A DNA stretch of 64,000 bases from Dryococelus australis (taxonomy: Eukaryota > Arthropoda > Insecta > Phasmatodea > Phasmatidae). The notes beneath the pieces were generated by a model. That model ran no database searches and had not been told where the DNA came from. It saw only the letters and a list, made by a program, of their open reading frames with translations. Shown here in pieces: positions 37,440 through 49,450 of the stretch. The DNA is taken from NCBI GenBank assembly GCA_029891345.1, contig CM057009.1, positions 94,045,916-94,109,915 on the forward strand. Reading direction: 5' to 3'. Within the stretch, counting starts at the first letter, position 1, and each line of letters starts with the position of its first letter. The position numbers and the translations under genes are program-made.

Positions 37440-37795
37440 AAGATCTAGAGTAGAACAAATAGAATGTCTTCTACCAGAAGTACTGGTTGAACTGTTAGTA
37501 CGAACAAGAGAAAGTTTTAACTGGTGCCAGGAGAAGGCTGTGTCTGAATTACTGAAGAGAAATAGGGATGTCTTCTCATGTGGACCAAATAACCTTGGAA
37601 GGACTAACATGACCTGCCACCACATTGGTACAGGAGATATCAGACTCATAAAGCAGCTACCAAGACTGCTGCCACTAGCTATACATAAGGCAGTTGAGGG
37701 GATTGTGAAGGATATTTGGGAGTTAGATATGATAGAACCACCAGTTAGTCTGTGGTCATCATCCATTGTACTTGTTACGATGAAAGATGGCTCTC
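37440..37795 (+). pseudogene. Gypsy reverse transcriptase N-terminal relic
   Basis: An open stretch matches the start of gypsy RT: LLKRNRDVFSCGPNNLGRTN, HHIGTGDIRLIKQLPRLLPL, and DMIEPPVSLWSSSIVLVTMK ending KDGS. Homology stops right after the KDGS motif, where the minus-strand LINE sequence begins, so the catalytic palm is absent. It belongs to the gypsy element of 30106-37795. Confidence 0.85.
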
Positions 37796-39290
37796 CCCCC
37801 GCTGAACTCCTGCATTGGAGGTGCTCTGATCGCATCCATGGACAGGAACTTCTTCCTGTCGTGATGAGTGCTAGGTGAGAGGGCTCCCCTCATACTCATT
37901 TAAGACCAGAATTATTGGGGAGACTTGTTCATCCGTCTTGGGTGTTCATGTCATTCCCGTCCACCAAACTTTCCCCAAACTCACCGTTCAAACTACAGCT
38001 CGACCACCAGACATTGAACTCTTCCCGTCTTTTGCAGATAGACGTGAGGTATCTTAGCACCTCTGGCACCCTGAGAATGTCCCTGAGCCGAAGAGGTCCA
38101 TGTTTCCCCTCAAATTCTATGCGTAGGTCCGCTATCTTGGGACACTCCACTGTGTGGGCTGGGGTGTCAGGCACCCCACAGATCACACAATCCAGGTGGT
38201 CAACCAGGCTCATTGAAGACAACTTCTCCCTGAAACTTCCGTGCCCAGTCAAGAACTGCGCAGAGTAGTAACTTCTCCCTGAAATTTCCGTGCCCAGTCA
38301 AGAACTGCGCAGAGTAGTGACCTATTACTAGCCACTTCATCATACGCAGCCTCTCCTGGACATCAGGAAAGATAGAATATGTGGTTCTTCCCTTATCCGA
38401 ATTGTCCCATCTAGTTTGCCACATTCTCATGGTGGCTTCTCTTCATGCCTTTATTTCCTCGGGGAGTATCCCTCCCCATTTTCTCCTGGCAAATTCACCT
38501 CTTTCCACCATGAAGAGGTCTAGTGGGACTTCTCCGGCAACCACTTGCAGGGCCTCGTTGGAAGTTTTCCTATAGGCCTTTATGACCCCCAGCAGTGCTG
38601 CTCGATATGCACTTATTAATCTCAGCTTTCAAAAGACTTTCTCCGCCTTGGGGTATCATACCCCACACACATACATGAGAATGGGCAGGAAAATTGACCT
38701 GTACATCAATTTAAACATCTGGTAGCCGAGACCCCAGTTTGCAGGAGCCACAGCTCTCAGCCTCTGAAACATCACCACAGCCTTGTTCGCCGCATAGCGC
38801 ACGTGACCATGGAACGCAAGATGTGATTCCAATATTATGCCAAGGTACTTCATCTCCTGTACCCCTATCACTACCCTGTCCTTAACCTGGAATACAGGTT
38901 TTCGCTTTAAGTTAACCTTCAATAAGATAGAATTCATCTTCTCGACCGAGAACTCCAACTTGAAATTCTTGGCCCACTGGTGTATTCTCGTTAGGGCACT
39001 TTCTGCTTTCTCCTCAAGCTCTCTTCTAGTCCTGGCAGGTATCAGGAGCAATACGTCATCTGCATACTTATAAATCATGCAACCATGCGGGAGGTCAAGC
39101 CTCAACAGTCCCTCGAAGATCACATTCCAGAATATCAGTCCAAAGACCGACCCTTGCAGGCAGCCCTAGGACAACACCTTCTACCCCCTGCGTGTACCCA
39201 ATTCTAGGCCACAAGTCCTGTATGCCAGGAAACTCTTAATCATCTCGAAGATATTCCTGGGGCACATACAACGAAAATACCCTCAACCAT
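37796..39290 (-). pseudogene. R1/I-type LINE, 3' part of the RT ORF
   Basis: On the minus strand from 39290 come FLAYRTCGLELGTRRG, then GCLQGSVFGLIFWN, and YKYADDVLLLIPARTR with an intact Y-A-D-D. Next are EFSVEKMNSILLK and EMKYLGIILESHLAFHGHV (39123-38656). The C-terminal zinc-finger-like CVICGVPDTPAHTVEC is at about 38197-38147. This is the C-terminal architecture of R1/I-clade LINEs. The 5' end (endonuclease, RT start) is missing. Stops, frameshifts and a 49-bp tandem duplication at 38221-38318 disrupt it. It abuts the gypsy RT relic at 37795. Confidence 0.88.
38221..38318. repeat. 49-bp tandem duplication inside the LINE
   Basis: Two consecutive units (38221-38269, 38270-38318), both starting aacttctccctgaaa, differ at one base. 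The period is not a multiple of three, so the duplication shifts the LINE frame. Confidence 0.95.
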
Positions 39291-39640
39291 AGACTGGGGT
39301 ACGAGAATTCAATCTTGGCGAAGCCGCCCTACTCAAAAGTCATCCCTTCACTAAGGTCAGCAACCAGTTCAGCGCTGGCCTCGCTGACAAATGGGATGGT
39401 TTGTACCATACAGTAGGCAAGCGGGATAATATCTACTGGGCCAAAAACCTACAGAGACAGATCCAAAAGGCCACACAAAGCCAAACACGACTATTTCCAG
39501 GCGACATGCCCAGCCCAGAGGATGGCACCACCATAGATGAACCTCCATAACATTCCGAAGACGAGGACGACCCAACACCAATCATGGCACCTCCCGAAGT
39601 CGAGCCAAGGCCACCTAAGAGAAGTGAGGCACAAACCCCA
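39291..39640 (+). pseudogene. Retroelement integrase C-terminal relic
   Basis: An open plus-strand stretch reads EFNLGEAALLKSHPFTKVSN then FSAGLADKWDGLYHTVGKRD and YWAKNLQRQI, then becomes acidic and Pro-rich. This resembles the C-terminal domain of gypsy-type integrases (V-G-D-x-V-x-L-(K/R)...H-P...L-x-x-K-W-x-G-P-Y). It follows directly after the LINE 5' boundary. It may be the far end of the same gypsy element, with the middle of pol lost, or a different element. Confidence 0.5.
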
Positions 39641-41050
39641 GAACCCGACAGGGAGCCAAGCTACTCTCTACCAGTTGATAGTACACTTACCGCCATGCCG
39701 AGGTGCAGACTCTGTCAGATCCCTGCCCTCGACGCCTCGCAGCTATGCCCAAAGGGTCACAACCACAGGTGACCAGGCTACCCGTAGTTGCACCAAAGTG
39801 TCTTGGCAAAGTCCCCGAGACCGGGAATACAGTTGGACACCCTGCAGGTCCAGTTGGATATCCGGACCGCCATCAGTGATGTAGGTAGAAGCAATCCGAG
39901 CAAGTACCCCTACACCTGGTAAGAGCTCCTGAGCCAGAGGTCAAGGTTGTTCCAGCTTCCCCAAAGCCGATCTCTGGCTCAAAGGAGCTACTGCTACCCT
40001 CTGTTGGACCATCAAGCAGCACAAGTGCCGAGGACCCAACACCAACTGCCGTACTGGAGGAAACGCCTGAGACAGGAATCAGGTCACTTCAGCTTCTACA
40101 AAGCCGATCGCTGTCTTCGATGGCGAACCATCAACATTGCAGGAGGTGTCAAGCAGTGCAGACGACAGCGCTCCACCCCAACCTCCTGCCACACAGGAAG
40201 CTCCACCCATCGGTGCCATCGAGGATGAGAAGCCCATTTTGCCTCTTGCTTGACTGGTGGCTGATGAACCTAGGACATCCAGTCAGGCTGATCCCGATGA
40301 CCTACAACCTCCTGTTCTCCAAGAGGATACTGCCCTATTAAACACGAGAACTGCCGAGGACGATGGGCTATCCCACCCTCTGGCCACTGAGCCGGACACA
40401 GAGACCATTGATGCATCCAAATGCCTTGCTCATTGTCAAGGACCATCTGCAGTCGTGGTTGAGGGCAGTCCTCTGCCACTCCCTCGCACTGCTACAGCGG
40501 AGAAACATCCTGCCCTAAGGGTAGGAACCTGTACGGTCGAGTTGCTGCTCCCTCGCACTGCCTCATCGTCCCTTGCACCTGTTCCCTCCCCAACAGTTGC
40601 AGCAGAAGATGATGCCTCAGTACCATGTGCTGAACAGCGACGACTGATGCCCCCTTGTGCTGCCAAAGCTGGATCAACGCCTGGCCGGTACAAGAAGTCA
40701 CCCTGGAGACCCATGTCTAAGTTCACATGGCTGTATCCGGCATTTGCTGCACTCAGGCAGGGGGGAAGACCGGCGAAGACCAAGACTGCCAAACAACAGT
40801 AAGTGGAGTGCTCAGTAAAATGAGAACAAGGCAGTTGTCATAAAACTATCACCCAGCGAAAATCAGGATTTGTTATAGACCTGAAGAGGGTAGTAGTTAA
40901 ATTAACCGACCAGTTAAAGACTGTGAGAATTGATATTGGACACTCACATTAGGCTCGTTTAACGAGTGCTACGACAGTAGTAGCCTAACCAGCCAAATCA
41001 AGCTGTGGTAATAATTATACACACACTCCCTACAGTGATAAACTGAATAA
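39641..41050 (+). other. Pro/Ala/Thr-rich frames downstream of integrase relic
   Basis: The longest frame, 40257-40802 (181 codons), is low-complexity (LPRTATAEKHPALRV, PVPSPTVAAEDDASVPC) and ends in a basic tail (YKKSPWRPMSK...RQGGRPAKTKTAKQQ). A shorter stretch has a CRLCQIP...CPKGHNHR cysteine/histidine cluster. It could be the disordered tail of a retroelement polyprotein. No host family is recognised. Confidence 0.35.
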
Positions 41051-41439
41051 TCGAACTTGTTAAACAGCCTTCATTATGCTGTAGTACCAGCCAGTGAAAA
41101 ACAGACACTTAACACCTCACCAGTGAAAAAGTTTCATAAATTAGTGGCTGACAGTCCACTCGAAAATCACATATCACTTAAAGACGCTCACAACCGTGCC
41201 GGTGCATACACGAAGACAGACACTTCACCTTGTACATATTAGGCATAGGATAAATATAAGATGGACTCCCTACAAGGAGATAGGTTAGCTTAGATTTAAA
41301 AAAATAATTTGCTGTGTAAGTACACAACTAAATATGCCTATGAGTTTTTACAAATGTCCTTGTGAAGATAATACCCACAAAGTTTTATTATTGATTCAGG
41401 GTTTATTTTTCATAACACTATGTTTGTTAATTTGTTTAA

Positions 41440-41545
41440 GTATGGTACCTGTTTTTAATATCTTTTTCATACTTAGTACACTAACAAAGAGTCAAACCCG
41501 AACTCTGAGCCACAGAGCTCCCATGAACTCACCACAATGAGCCAT
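41440..41545 (-). repeat. tRNA-like SINE head
   Basis: On the minus strand tggctcattgtgg (A-box-like) and, about 35 bases later, gggtttgactc (B-box-like) lie at tRNA spacing. Flanks are AT-rich. It could be a tRNA pseudogene or a SINE end. Confidence 0.3.
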
Positions 41546-42053
41546 GGTACAAGGTATATTAATTTAAACTTAATTCTTGACTGCAGGGCTTTGTTTCATA
41601 GATTGTAAGTGACCAACCTGTAATTATGACTGAGTTTTAAATTCATTCTTAAAAGAGTATTCATTTGTTTCGTTAGCCGACCAACCCAGGTGATGGAGGG
41701 CCTGAGGTTGGCAAACTTTTACCCTGTCACACGTAGCTGTTTTGCTTGCTTGAGACCCACAGGCTTTCCCAGAAAGAATGCTAGACTTTCTGTCACTAAA
41801 TCACCACAGCAAACCCCGTGATAGTTCGTATTTTCACATCGCCTTCCATGAGTAAGGCTTGTACGTATTTTTATCCTAAATTGTCTTTTTCGTGTCATTA
41901 CTTTTACGTAATTTATTTCCACAGGTTCTTGTTGTAAATATAATTGTAATTAACCACAGTGCTATACTGATTTTCGTCAACGACACGAGTAACTAAAGTA
42001 GTCCAGAGGGACACCCGGTACACCGCGCCACTACTGACACTATCCTAACCACA

Positions 42054-43390
42054 TGGGGGGAACACATTTGCAAAGAGCATGGCTTTAACTCGCCAGGGCA
42101 AGGGGCAGAGAGGAAGCCCACCCAAAGAGTGAGACAGCACTACGGCAGGCGCACTGCATGCCACATGTCTCCAGCTGGTCCCCAGCACACAGAGCGAGTG
42201 CAATTACAGCGGTCAAGCAGCCCAGAGTTAAGGATCCTACCTAACTGTGCAATATTTTTTTTCTTCACCATTCTACTTCCAGAGATCTTCCAGATGAGAG
42301 CGAAACTCTTCTTCATTCCCTACTTCGCCCTTTTCACCCGATGAGTCACCATCTAAATGGGGGGCAGCGAATTGACGTGTGCTGCTCTCATGTAGTATAC
42401 TATGATGACTATGACTCATCTGACTTAAGTATTTATACTTCACCCAAGAGAGAATCAAACCCTGCCAATTTATTACACGGATGTCTGGATCGCCACAACC
42501 CCGGACGGCGATTCCAAACACCTGGGAAATAAGGTTGCGCAAGCCAGCAAGCATGCTCACCCCCTACCCTCTCCAGCGCTGAGAGCCAACAAGCTGTTAA
42601 CAGCCTCGGGGCAAAACCAAGCGCCGCCAATTGTGCACACAGCTAAACGGCCGGGCAGGGAGTAGTTAACCCCACCCTGGCCTCACACGAGAGGGACGTC
42701 GTGAGGCAACATCACACCTCCCACCGTGGCCCAGCGCTGCACCAGTCACTCGGACTATAAAAGTCTGTGCATGACCGGGCTCATGAGTTGTTCTTCCTTA
42801 TCCAGTAGCTCGCTCCTTCACTTTGTGTGCTGGGGCCTCCTACTGCTCAACAGTCATCAGCAGCCACCAGAGGCTGCTACCATTGCTGTCACCAGAATCT
42901 CTTCTGCAGCATGCAGTTACCAGAGGCTTCATTGTCGAAAACCACCACCAGCTACCATTCTCGACAACCATCACTGGCTACCAGAAGCTACCATTCTCGA
43001 CAACCATCACTGGCTACCAGAAGCTACCATTGTCGACAACCACCACAGCCTACCGGAAGCTCTTCTTCATCTGCACCAGTCCACACCTTCCATTAGTACT
43101 CCTCCTGGACCAGCAGCTGCCTCTACTTGCTGATAGAGGTAACCACACCCACTATTAGAGTAGTGGTCCCCTTTCATTATATTTGTTTCTTCTAGATGTA
43201 CCTTGATATAGTTAGCTGCGACTGAGTTGTTTTCATAGCAGTCAACGCCTCTAGTCTTCTAGGGTAGCTAGTAGGTCGCCTACACCTGTACAGCGTAGAT
43301 TACTTCCATACTCACATTCGCTTGGTTAGGAGATAATAAACACAATGACGTGTGCTAAGTTATTAATAAATACAGATTTGTTCCTTCACC
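42054..43390 (+). mobile_element. LTR-like promoter region with tandem repeats
   Basis: A G-run (catggggggaac, 42053) precedes a GC-richer block. A TATA box (actataaaagtc) is near 42756, polyadenylation-like ATAAA signals are at about 43335 and 43364, and a 36-bp tandem repeat lies between (42951-43058). TATA to polyadenylation within some 600 bases fits an LTR. Terminal TG/CA ends and a second copy were not found. Confidence 0.35.
42951..43058 (+). repeat. 36-bp tandem repeat, three units
   Basis: Units start at 42951, 42987 and 43023 with gctaccattctcgacaac. The third is more diverged, and a partial older unit precedes at about 42931. The period keeps reading frame (12 residues, ATILDNHHWLPE). 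Confidence 0.9.
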
Positions 43391-44400
43391 AAGGGTATTT
43401 GTTCTAGAGGTATTTCGGGTGACCACTAGGAATACGTAATACTTACTGTGCATTGTCAACCAAGACCGGGTTTGGCTATACCAATATGAAATAGAGTAGG
43501 ACTGCTGATCTCCTTCAGGAATACATACATCTACAAACTCACACCATTTGACGGCCACCCATTCTAGACCTCTGGGGATAGAACAGTAGAGCCACCACCA
43601 CTAGTAACTCATCCAACAGGGGAGAGAGAGTCCTCTTTGAGTTGTATCCCAACCGGAGCACTTAGGCACTAGCGGGGTTATTTGCTCAAGGGTTATGGCC
43701 TGTCCCGTGTTGCTACCTACACCCAATAGTGCAACCAACTACTAGCATCGCCAGTTCCAGCCAGACTACACCAGCTACACCGTCCTCGGCCGAAGAACTC
43801 CCTAGGAAGGCAAGTACGCCTGAAATGACTCGCCAACCAATTTACTTCGTACCAAAGATGACTAAAGTCCATGCAATAAGTCAGATACAGTTGCAGTCGT
43901 GAGCAAATTTGTTCCCAGTTGCCAATTGACGCGTCCAGCGAAAGTGGCTGGCATGAAGCATAAGCTAGACACACAAACTAATAACCTGCCAGCATGAATA
44001 GTCTAATGCTACTAAAACCACGTTGACCATGCAATCAGTTCTTAGCCCTGACATGCGTTAATTTCTTTAAAAAAAATTAAATTGAATTAGAATTGTAGCA
44101 TAACTCCTCTGGGCCAAAAATTATTGAAGATGATCATTTTCTGGATTACACCATATTTTGTATCCAATCATCAAACAGAGCAAATATGAAAATATTTCAC
44201 TTGGAGACCATAAGTCAAGACCTACACCCTCACATAATACATACATATTTTTGAGACCTGGACATGTGTTTATGCATGCACACAAAATACTATCTTGGTG
44301 ATATAGACAAGTGACGCTATCTGGTTCCAGGCAATGAGTCATTATGTCAGAAACAGAGACTTTGTTAGTTCAGGCTGGAAGCACTTACTTAGGGTGGTTT
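43391..44400. other. Interval with no recognised gene
   Basis: Position after the LTR-like region would suit a retroelement leader. Plus-strand fragments are Thr/Pro/Ser-rich. No primer-binding site or domain could be recognised. Confidence 0.25.
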
Positions 44401-44409
44401 GTGGCTGAC

Positions 44410-44988
44410 TTACTTTGGAACTGGATCATGACCTGTGTATAGTGTGGGTTGCGCCTGCTGTTGGCTAAGCACAAAGTCACTTACTGGTTTGGCTATTGGC
44501 TTTGGGGCTGGTTTCTTACCTACTCCGGTGTTTGGTTTAATGGATGGAGCTGCGGGCTTACTTGTGGTGGTGCAGCTGCTGGTGGAACTCAGCTGTCTCC
44601 ATGGGCTGCTGCGGCTGGAACTGCTGCTGCTGGCCGCAGCACTTGGCGGGCTAGGGTACCAGCAGATGTTAACCCAAGGGTAGGCCAGTCCAATGGGCAC
44701 TTTCTCTCCTCACCTGAAGACTGCTACGACAGGGTGTGGTGTCCCTGGAACCTTCTGGGGAGCTAAAAACAGAGAAGTGGAGGGAACAGGGGGGTGAAGC
44801 TCCACCAACTTGTGGGTGGCTTGAGCTCGTTCCTGGGGAGTTTCTTGGCCAAGTACATTATTGGTTTGGGTGCAGCTCCAGGTAGTTTGGAAGGTAGAGG
44901 TAGCCTTCCTCTCCAAGTCCTTCCCACCTTGCTTGGTAAAGGGCATTAGGTTAAAAACCTTATCCCAGGAGATAGCAGCAGGTGACAT
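44410..44988 (-). pseudogene. Unidentified Ser/Pro/Thr-rich frame, two pieces
   Basis: The minus-strand frames 44988-44710 (MSPAAISWDKVFNLMPFTKQ...) and 44700-44410 run almost head to tail and appear to be one reading interrupted by a frameshift near 44705. The second piece has SSSSSSRSSP and GVGKKPAPKPIAKP low-complexity stretches and ends at a stop. No domain is recognised. A retroelement ORF tail is as likely as a host gene. Confidence 0.3.
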
Positions 44989-44999
44989 GCAGTTCCCTA

Positions 45000-47250
45000 T
45001 CTAGTAGTGTTCTGCCATCTCGGCAAACTAGGCCAGCACCAAGCCTAACCGTTTCTCCAGCCAGCAACAAAATCAGTGCGGGGTTGGGGAGTGGGTTTTA
45101 TCAGAGGCGTCCCAATAGCTTTGACGGGTGATGTCTTAGAGCGGACAGGCCCCAACCCAGAACCAACCAAGTACACCCTCCGATAACTCACATGGTGTGG
45201 TGGGTGGAGTACAAGCTGGTCTAGTGGTCTCTCTTCTCAAGGGGTGTATGACTAGTGGTTGTGGCCTCTACCATTAGGTATATGCAATGCATCGAATGGG
45301 TGGCCATCGAATGGTGTGTGTTTACTGATGTACAAATTCCTGACAGGGAGCTCGCAGTCCTACACTAGGCGGTAAAATTGTATTGTTCAAACCCCGGACT
45401 CCTGCTCCACTCTGAAAGGACTTGGTATGGATTCTAGGGCGAAAAAGGAGGTGCGAGTGAGAGACACAATATGCATGCAAAACTTACAACATAGTGAGAT
45501 AAGCATTCATGATCAATACATTAAATAAATTATGCATGGTTCTCAATGGTTAACATTTTCTTTACAAGAAATACTAAAATTTCTTAAGGATGTTTTACAC
45601 TTGATGCTATCTTGAAATCACACTAAAAATCCACTACTTTTAATAGTATAAATATCAATCCAACATCTGTGGTGCTATTTTGGAGGGTGTACTTTCTGCA
45701 ACTAAATTTTACTTCACACCAGATTATATCACTTTCCAAGGTTTCCACCTTGGAGACAATTTTTTAATTTTTTAAATGTACTACTGTGCAATAACAGCAA
45801 CTAACTATTTGATTACATACCTTTCAATAAAGGATATGCAAGGATTCACTTGCGGGGTAAAGACCAGGATGTCTTTAATGTTGTACGTCAAAAAAAAAAG
45901 AAAACAAATGCACATATCAACAAAATTATTTCTATTTTAATGCTTTGTAAACCATGACATTCGAGTGATACACTTTACATGAAACAAATAACTTTTCTAC
46001 TTAACATTTGGTACAAACAAGAGCATAAAGTTTATATTTACAAGGATTGAATAGCAATTGTTAAATATATATATGTTCATTTGATCATTTTTTCACATTT
46101 AAAAATTAATTCAATACTACACACACATATTCCTTATGTACACATACACACAAAAATCTTATTTTGCCAAACCTAACAAAATTTTATAACTAAATTTACT
46201 AGAAAATTATACACTTCTTATATAACAAAATAAATATTACTGATAACAGTGTAAAAATCCCAACTATAACTGAATTTCACAATCATAAACAAAATAAAAT
46301 CTCCACAATAATAACAGGTACACAACTCCACCACCACCTATCTGGTATTCTGTTGTCTGGAACAAATTTGAGAAAACCTAGCACGAATGTTTTTAAAATC
46401 TCATACAACCTGTTTATTTTTCCAAAATATTCTTAAGTTTTAACAGACACAATAATAAATGCTTTTATTCTTAGGCTGGAAAGGTTTAAAAAAGAGTGAG
46501 ACATTCAATTTATCCTAAATGGCTGTATTTGATGCAAGCTCCATGAAATATAAAGTTGGTAGAAAAATCTGCATGCAACATAATGGCTTCCCACATCTGA
46601 GAACAGTACAAAAACAGGTTTCCAAAATTGGGATGCCAGATGGCCTAGCATGATAAATGTCAAAAATTGAAGAACTAATGACAATAGGATCCACAAGTGT
46701 CAATGTCATATTTAAGGATACAAGATAAAGCAATAAAATTATTCTTTTTATCACAAAAGAAGCTGACAGTTCATTCACAACTACATTAAACTATTTTTTT
46801 TTTTTTTAAATAAACCAGACTTCTGGTCAAATACAGGCAGCAAATAAAACTATAATACTGGTCATGAACTTATGGTGCAACCTATGCATGAACTAAAGAC
46901 ATCACTGTCCCGAGCAAAACAGAGGCCAGGTGCAGTAACTTTGGTGAGGCCTTTAATTTTCAAAATAGCTAATCCCCCTTTCAAACACTACACTCTGCCC
47001 TCAAGCAGCATGTCCCGTGCCTTAATAAAACATTAAAAATTTTATAAATAGAAATGTTTAAATGTATACATTTTATTGTGAAATATATAACTCACAATCA
47101 AACAAATGCTAAAATTGTTAATATTTTTTATTAAATAAAAAAAAATTCCAGGCACAAGGCCTTTTCTAGGCACGTGGTATTGTGCGTCTGCACCTGTCAC
47201 ACACCCCTAAGGATGGCTCTGACCGGAGATCAACAGCGTAGAACAATTAA
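45000..47250. other. AT-rich interval with no recognised gene
   Basis: Apart from short chance frames and an A/T-run (46794-46808) I see nothing to annotate. The weak A-box-like ctggtctagtggtctc near 45207 lacks a B-box at the proper distance. Confidence 0.35.
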
Positions 47251-47378
47251 ATATTCTAGAGATGAAAAACTACATATACCAGAAAACAATTCATATGCGA
47301 GTTAAATTTTTTGTATATTACTTTTAATCTGTAAATGCACATCATTTCTGTCATTGCTAAGCGTTGTGTGAAAAAAAG

Positions 47379-47470
47379 AGAGGAATTAGTATGCAGTGAC
47401 AGATGGCCAAGTTCTCCCTTTCTAAGAGGAATTAGTATGCAGTGACAGATGGCCAAGTTCTCCCTTCCTA
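47379..47470. repeat. 46-bp tandem duplication
   Basis: Two nearly identical units (47379-47424, 47425-47470), each starting agaggaattagtatgcagtg, differ at about one base near the end. They are probably recent. Confidence 0.95.
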
Positions 47471-48187
47471 ATGGCAGGATGGCTTGCTGAAGAAAGCAAT
47501 ATTACTGTTGATTTTTGTGGGTGCAGAGCATAATTTAATATTGAATAACAGGCCCACTTGACTATCTGCAAGAACCACTGTAACATTTTATTAAAACTTA
47601 GAAGCACAGTGCTAAAAAGCATATGTAAATCAGAAGGAATAACTATACATTATATTGTGACACATGAAGCATTTATGCACATTTGGCATTCACACTCCTA
47701 TACCACTTCATTCCATCTCCAAGCAGCAGTGCTTATTTGGGCAAGTCATTAATAAATAGTACAATAATCACGTGCCTACAGGGTCCAACATTGTGACTAC
47801 AAACATGTTAATAAATAAATTATACTGTTAGCTTAAAGCAGTCACGTGTTCGCCCGTAGCCCCTACGTGGGAATTGTACTGTTCGGCGAGCTGCCAACAT
47901 CCCATCTGGAGATCAACAAGTTCCATGAGTCGCTACAAGGGTGCAACACCCCTGCCAGTAGAACGTCACAGCCTCCAGAGCCTTGTGCAGAGGCGATAGA
48001 ACTGCCAATGCCTCCTCTGCAGGCGATAAGAAAAGGGCCATGCTGAATTAGCACTCGAAATTTCATCACCCTCGGGGAGAGGCTAGCCAACTCCACACAT
48101 CTCTGAAAGCCACCAAGCTGAGCTTTTAAATATATAAGGAAGTGACCCAAGGCTTGAGACAGTCATCGGCCCTCCAGATTGCATAAG

Positions 48188-48295
48188 CCTAAGGGCAAAG
48201 GAAGACGTAAGTGACAGCCACCCTAACTCCCAGTCTGTGAAGACTGGAACTCTGCTCTACAAGGGTTCTGACCACTAGGCCATCGCCCGAAGTGC
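48188..48295 (-). repeat. tRNA-derived SINE-like head
   Basis: On the minus strand gcgatggcctagtggtcaga carries a strong A-box (tggcctagtgg), followed by agagttccagtc as a weak B-box. The rest is not tRNA-shaped. Confidence 0.4.
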
Positions 48296-49078
48296 AACTG
48301 TGATCTAGCGAAAATTCTCCAGGGTAATTGGTAAACCCTCCCTTCCTCACAGCCTGCCAAGACCAGAGGTCATGCCAACAAAGAGAACGAACCAATAAGC
48401 TCTTACTAAGAAGGTCCGAGTTCGACTACCGAAGGCAACATTACAGCAAGTTTCCGACTGCAGAGCCACGACTGTCAACCAGCTCCAGAGAGGTATCAAA
48501 GAACGTCCCCCTGTCTCCCATAACTTCTGTTGTAGCGGGCCATGTAGACGTCCCTTCTGGACCCCTGGATTGGATTATTATGTATCGGTAATTGTGGTTC
48601 ATTTAGAACACACCCCCTCTACTAGCAAATTTTTTTTTTGCTCAGTAATATTTACATATTTTAATCTCAATTTTAGTAGGTTGCTTTCGCCTACAGTAAA
48701 TTCAAAACGCTATTATTAGTAAAAATTTTATCAGGAGAGTTATGCATCACTGTTTTCCTATTGCATAATATTAAAATTACGTATCATAATCTGAATTCAC
48801 GTTTTCTATTTATTTATTCTAAGTGTAACCCATTTGTCTCATCCTTTTTATGTTAACGTATTTTGAATTAACTCAAGAGGCGTTAACATCTCAATTTTCA
48901 ATCCTAGCCGCAAAAGTCAAACTGGGACCCGCATGAACTGCCTTAACGGCAGACACAAAGATATTAAGAGGCTAAATTGAGGTCTACCCGTGAGTAGATT
49001 GTTGGTGGACCCTAAAAACACCCCTTAAGAACTCTGCACCCCTTAAGAGCTGCGAGCAGCCTGGGTACTTGGTTTGAC

Positions 49079-49450
49079 CCCCAGCTTGAATAAGGCCGGA
49101 CGAGAATCTTAAGTACTCCAGCCTGATCGAACTCTTGGAGGTCACTCACCCAGGGATTCGGACATCTATTGTACCCATTGTCAGTCCCAGCTTGCAAAGG
49201 CCGGACGGTAGGAACTAGGAGTGGAACATACAGTTCCCTTGAAGTATACTGTACAGAGCCGAGGTTTAAATACCAGTTCCTCTTTCACTTACTTGTCACA
49301 AGGTAGAATTAGACAGAGTTCTCAAATCTGGACCCAGCTTGCATAAGGCTGGGGTAGAATTTGTGCATTTTGAGTTGATTTTGGCTCTGGATCATCAGGT
49401 TTCAAATGATACCTACCATCCTAAGTCCCAACTTGCAAAGGCTGGACTAC
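49079..49450. repeat. Four dispersed copies of a short hairpin-forming motif
   Basis: Variants of cccagcttgcaaaggccgga begin near 49079, 49188, 49335 and 49429. In each, the ends (ccagc ... gctgg or gccgg) can pair across an 8-9 base loop. The spacing of about 95-150 bases is irregular. Confidence 0.6.

Noticed and set aside
42420..42510. Minus-strand B-box-like gggtttgattc as a tRNA gene
   Set aside because: No A-box or cloverleaf could be found around it.
45200..45420. Possible tRNA or SINE (ctggtctagtggtctc, later gttcaaacccc)
   Set aside because: The A-box-like and B-box-like motifs are about 180 bases apart, far too distant for a Pol III internal promoter.
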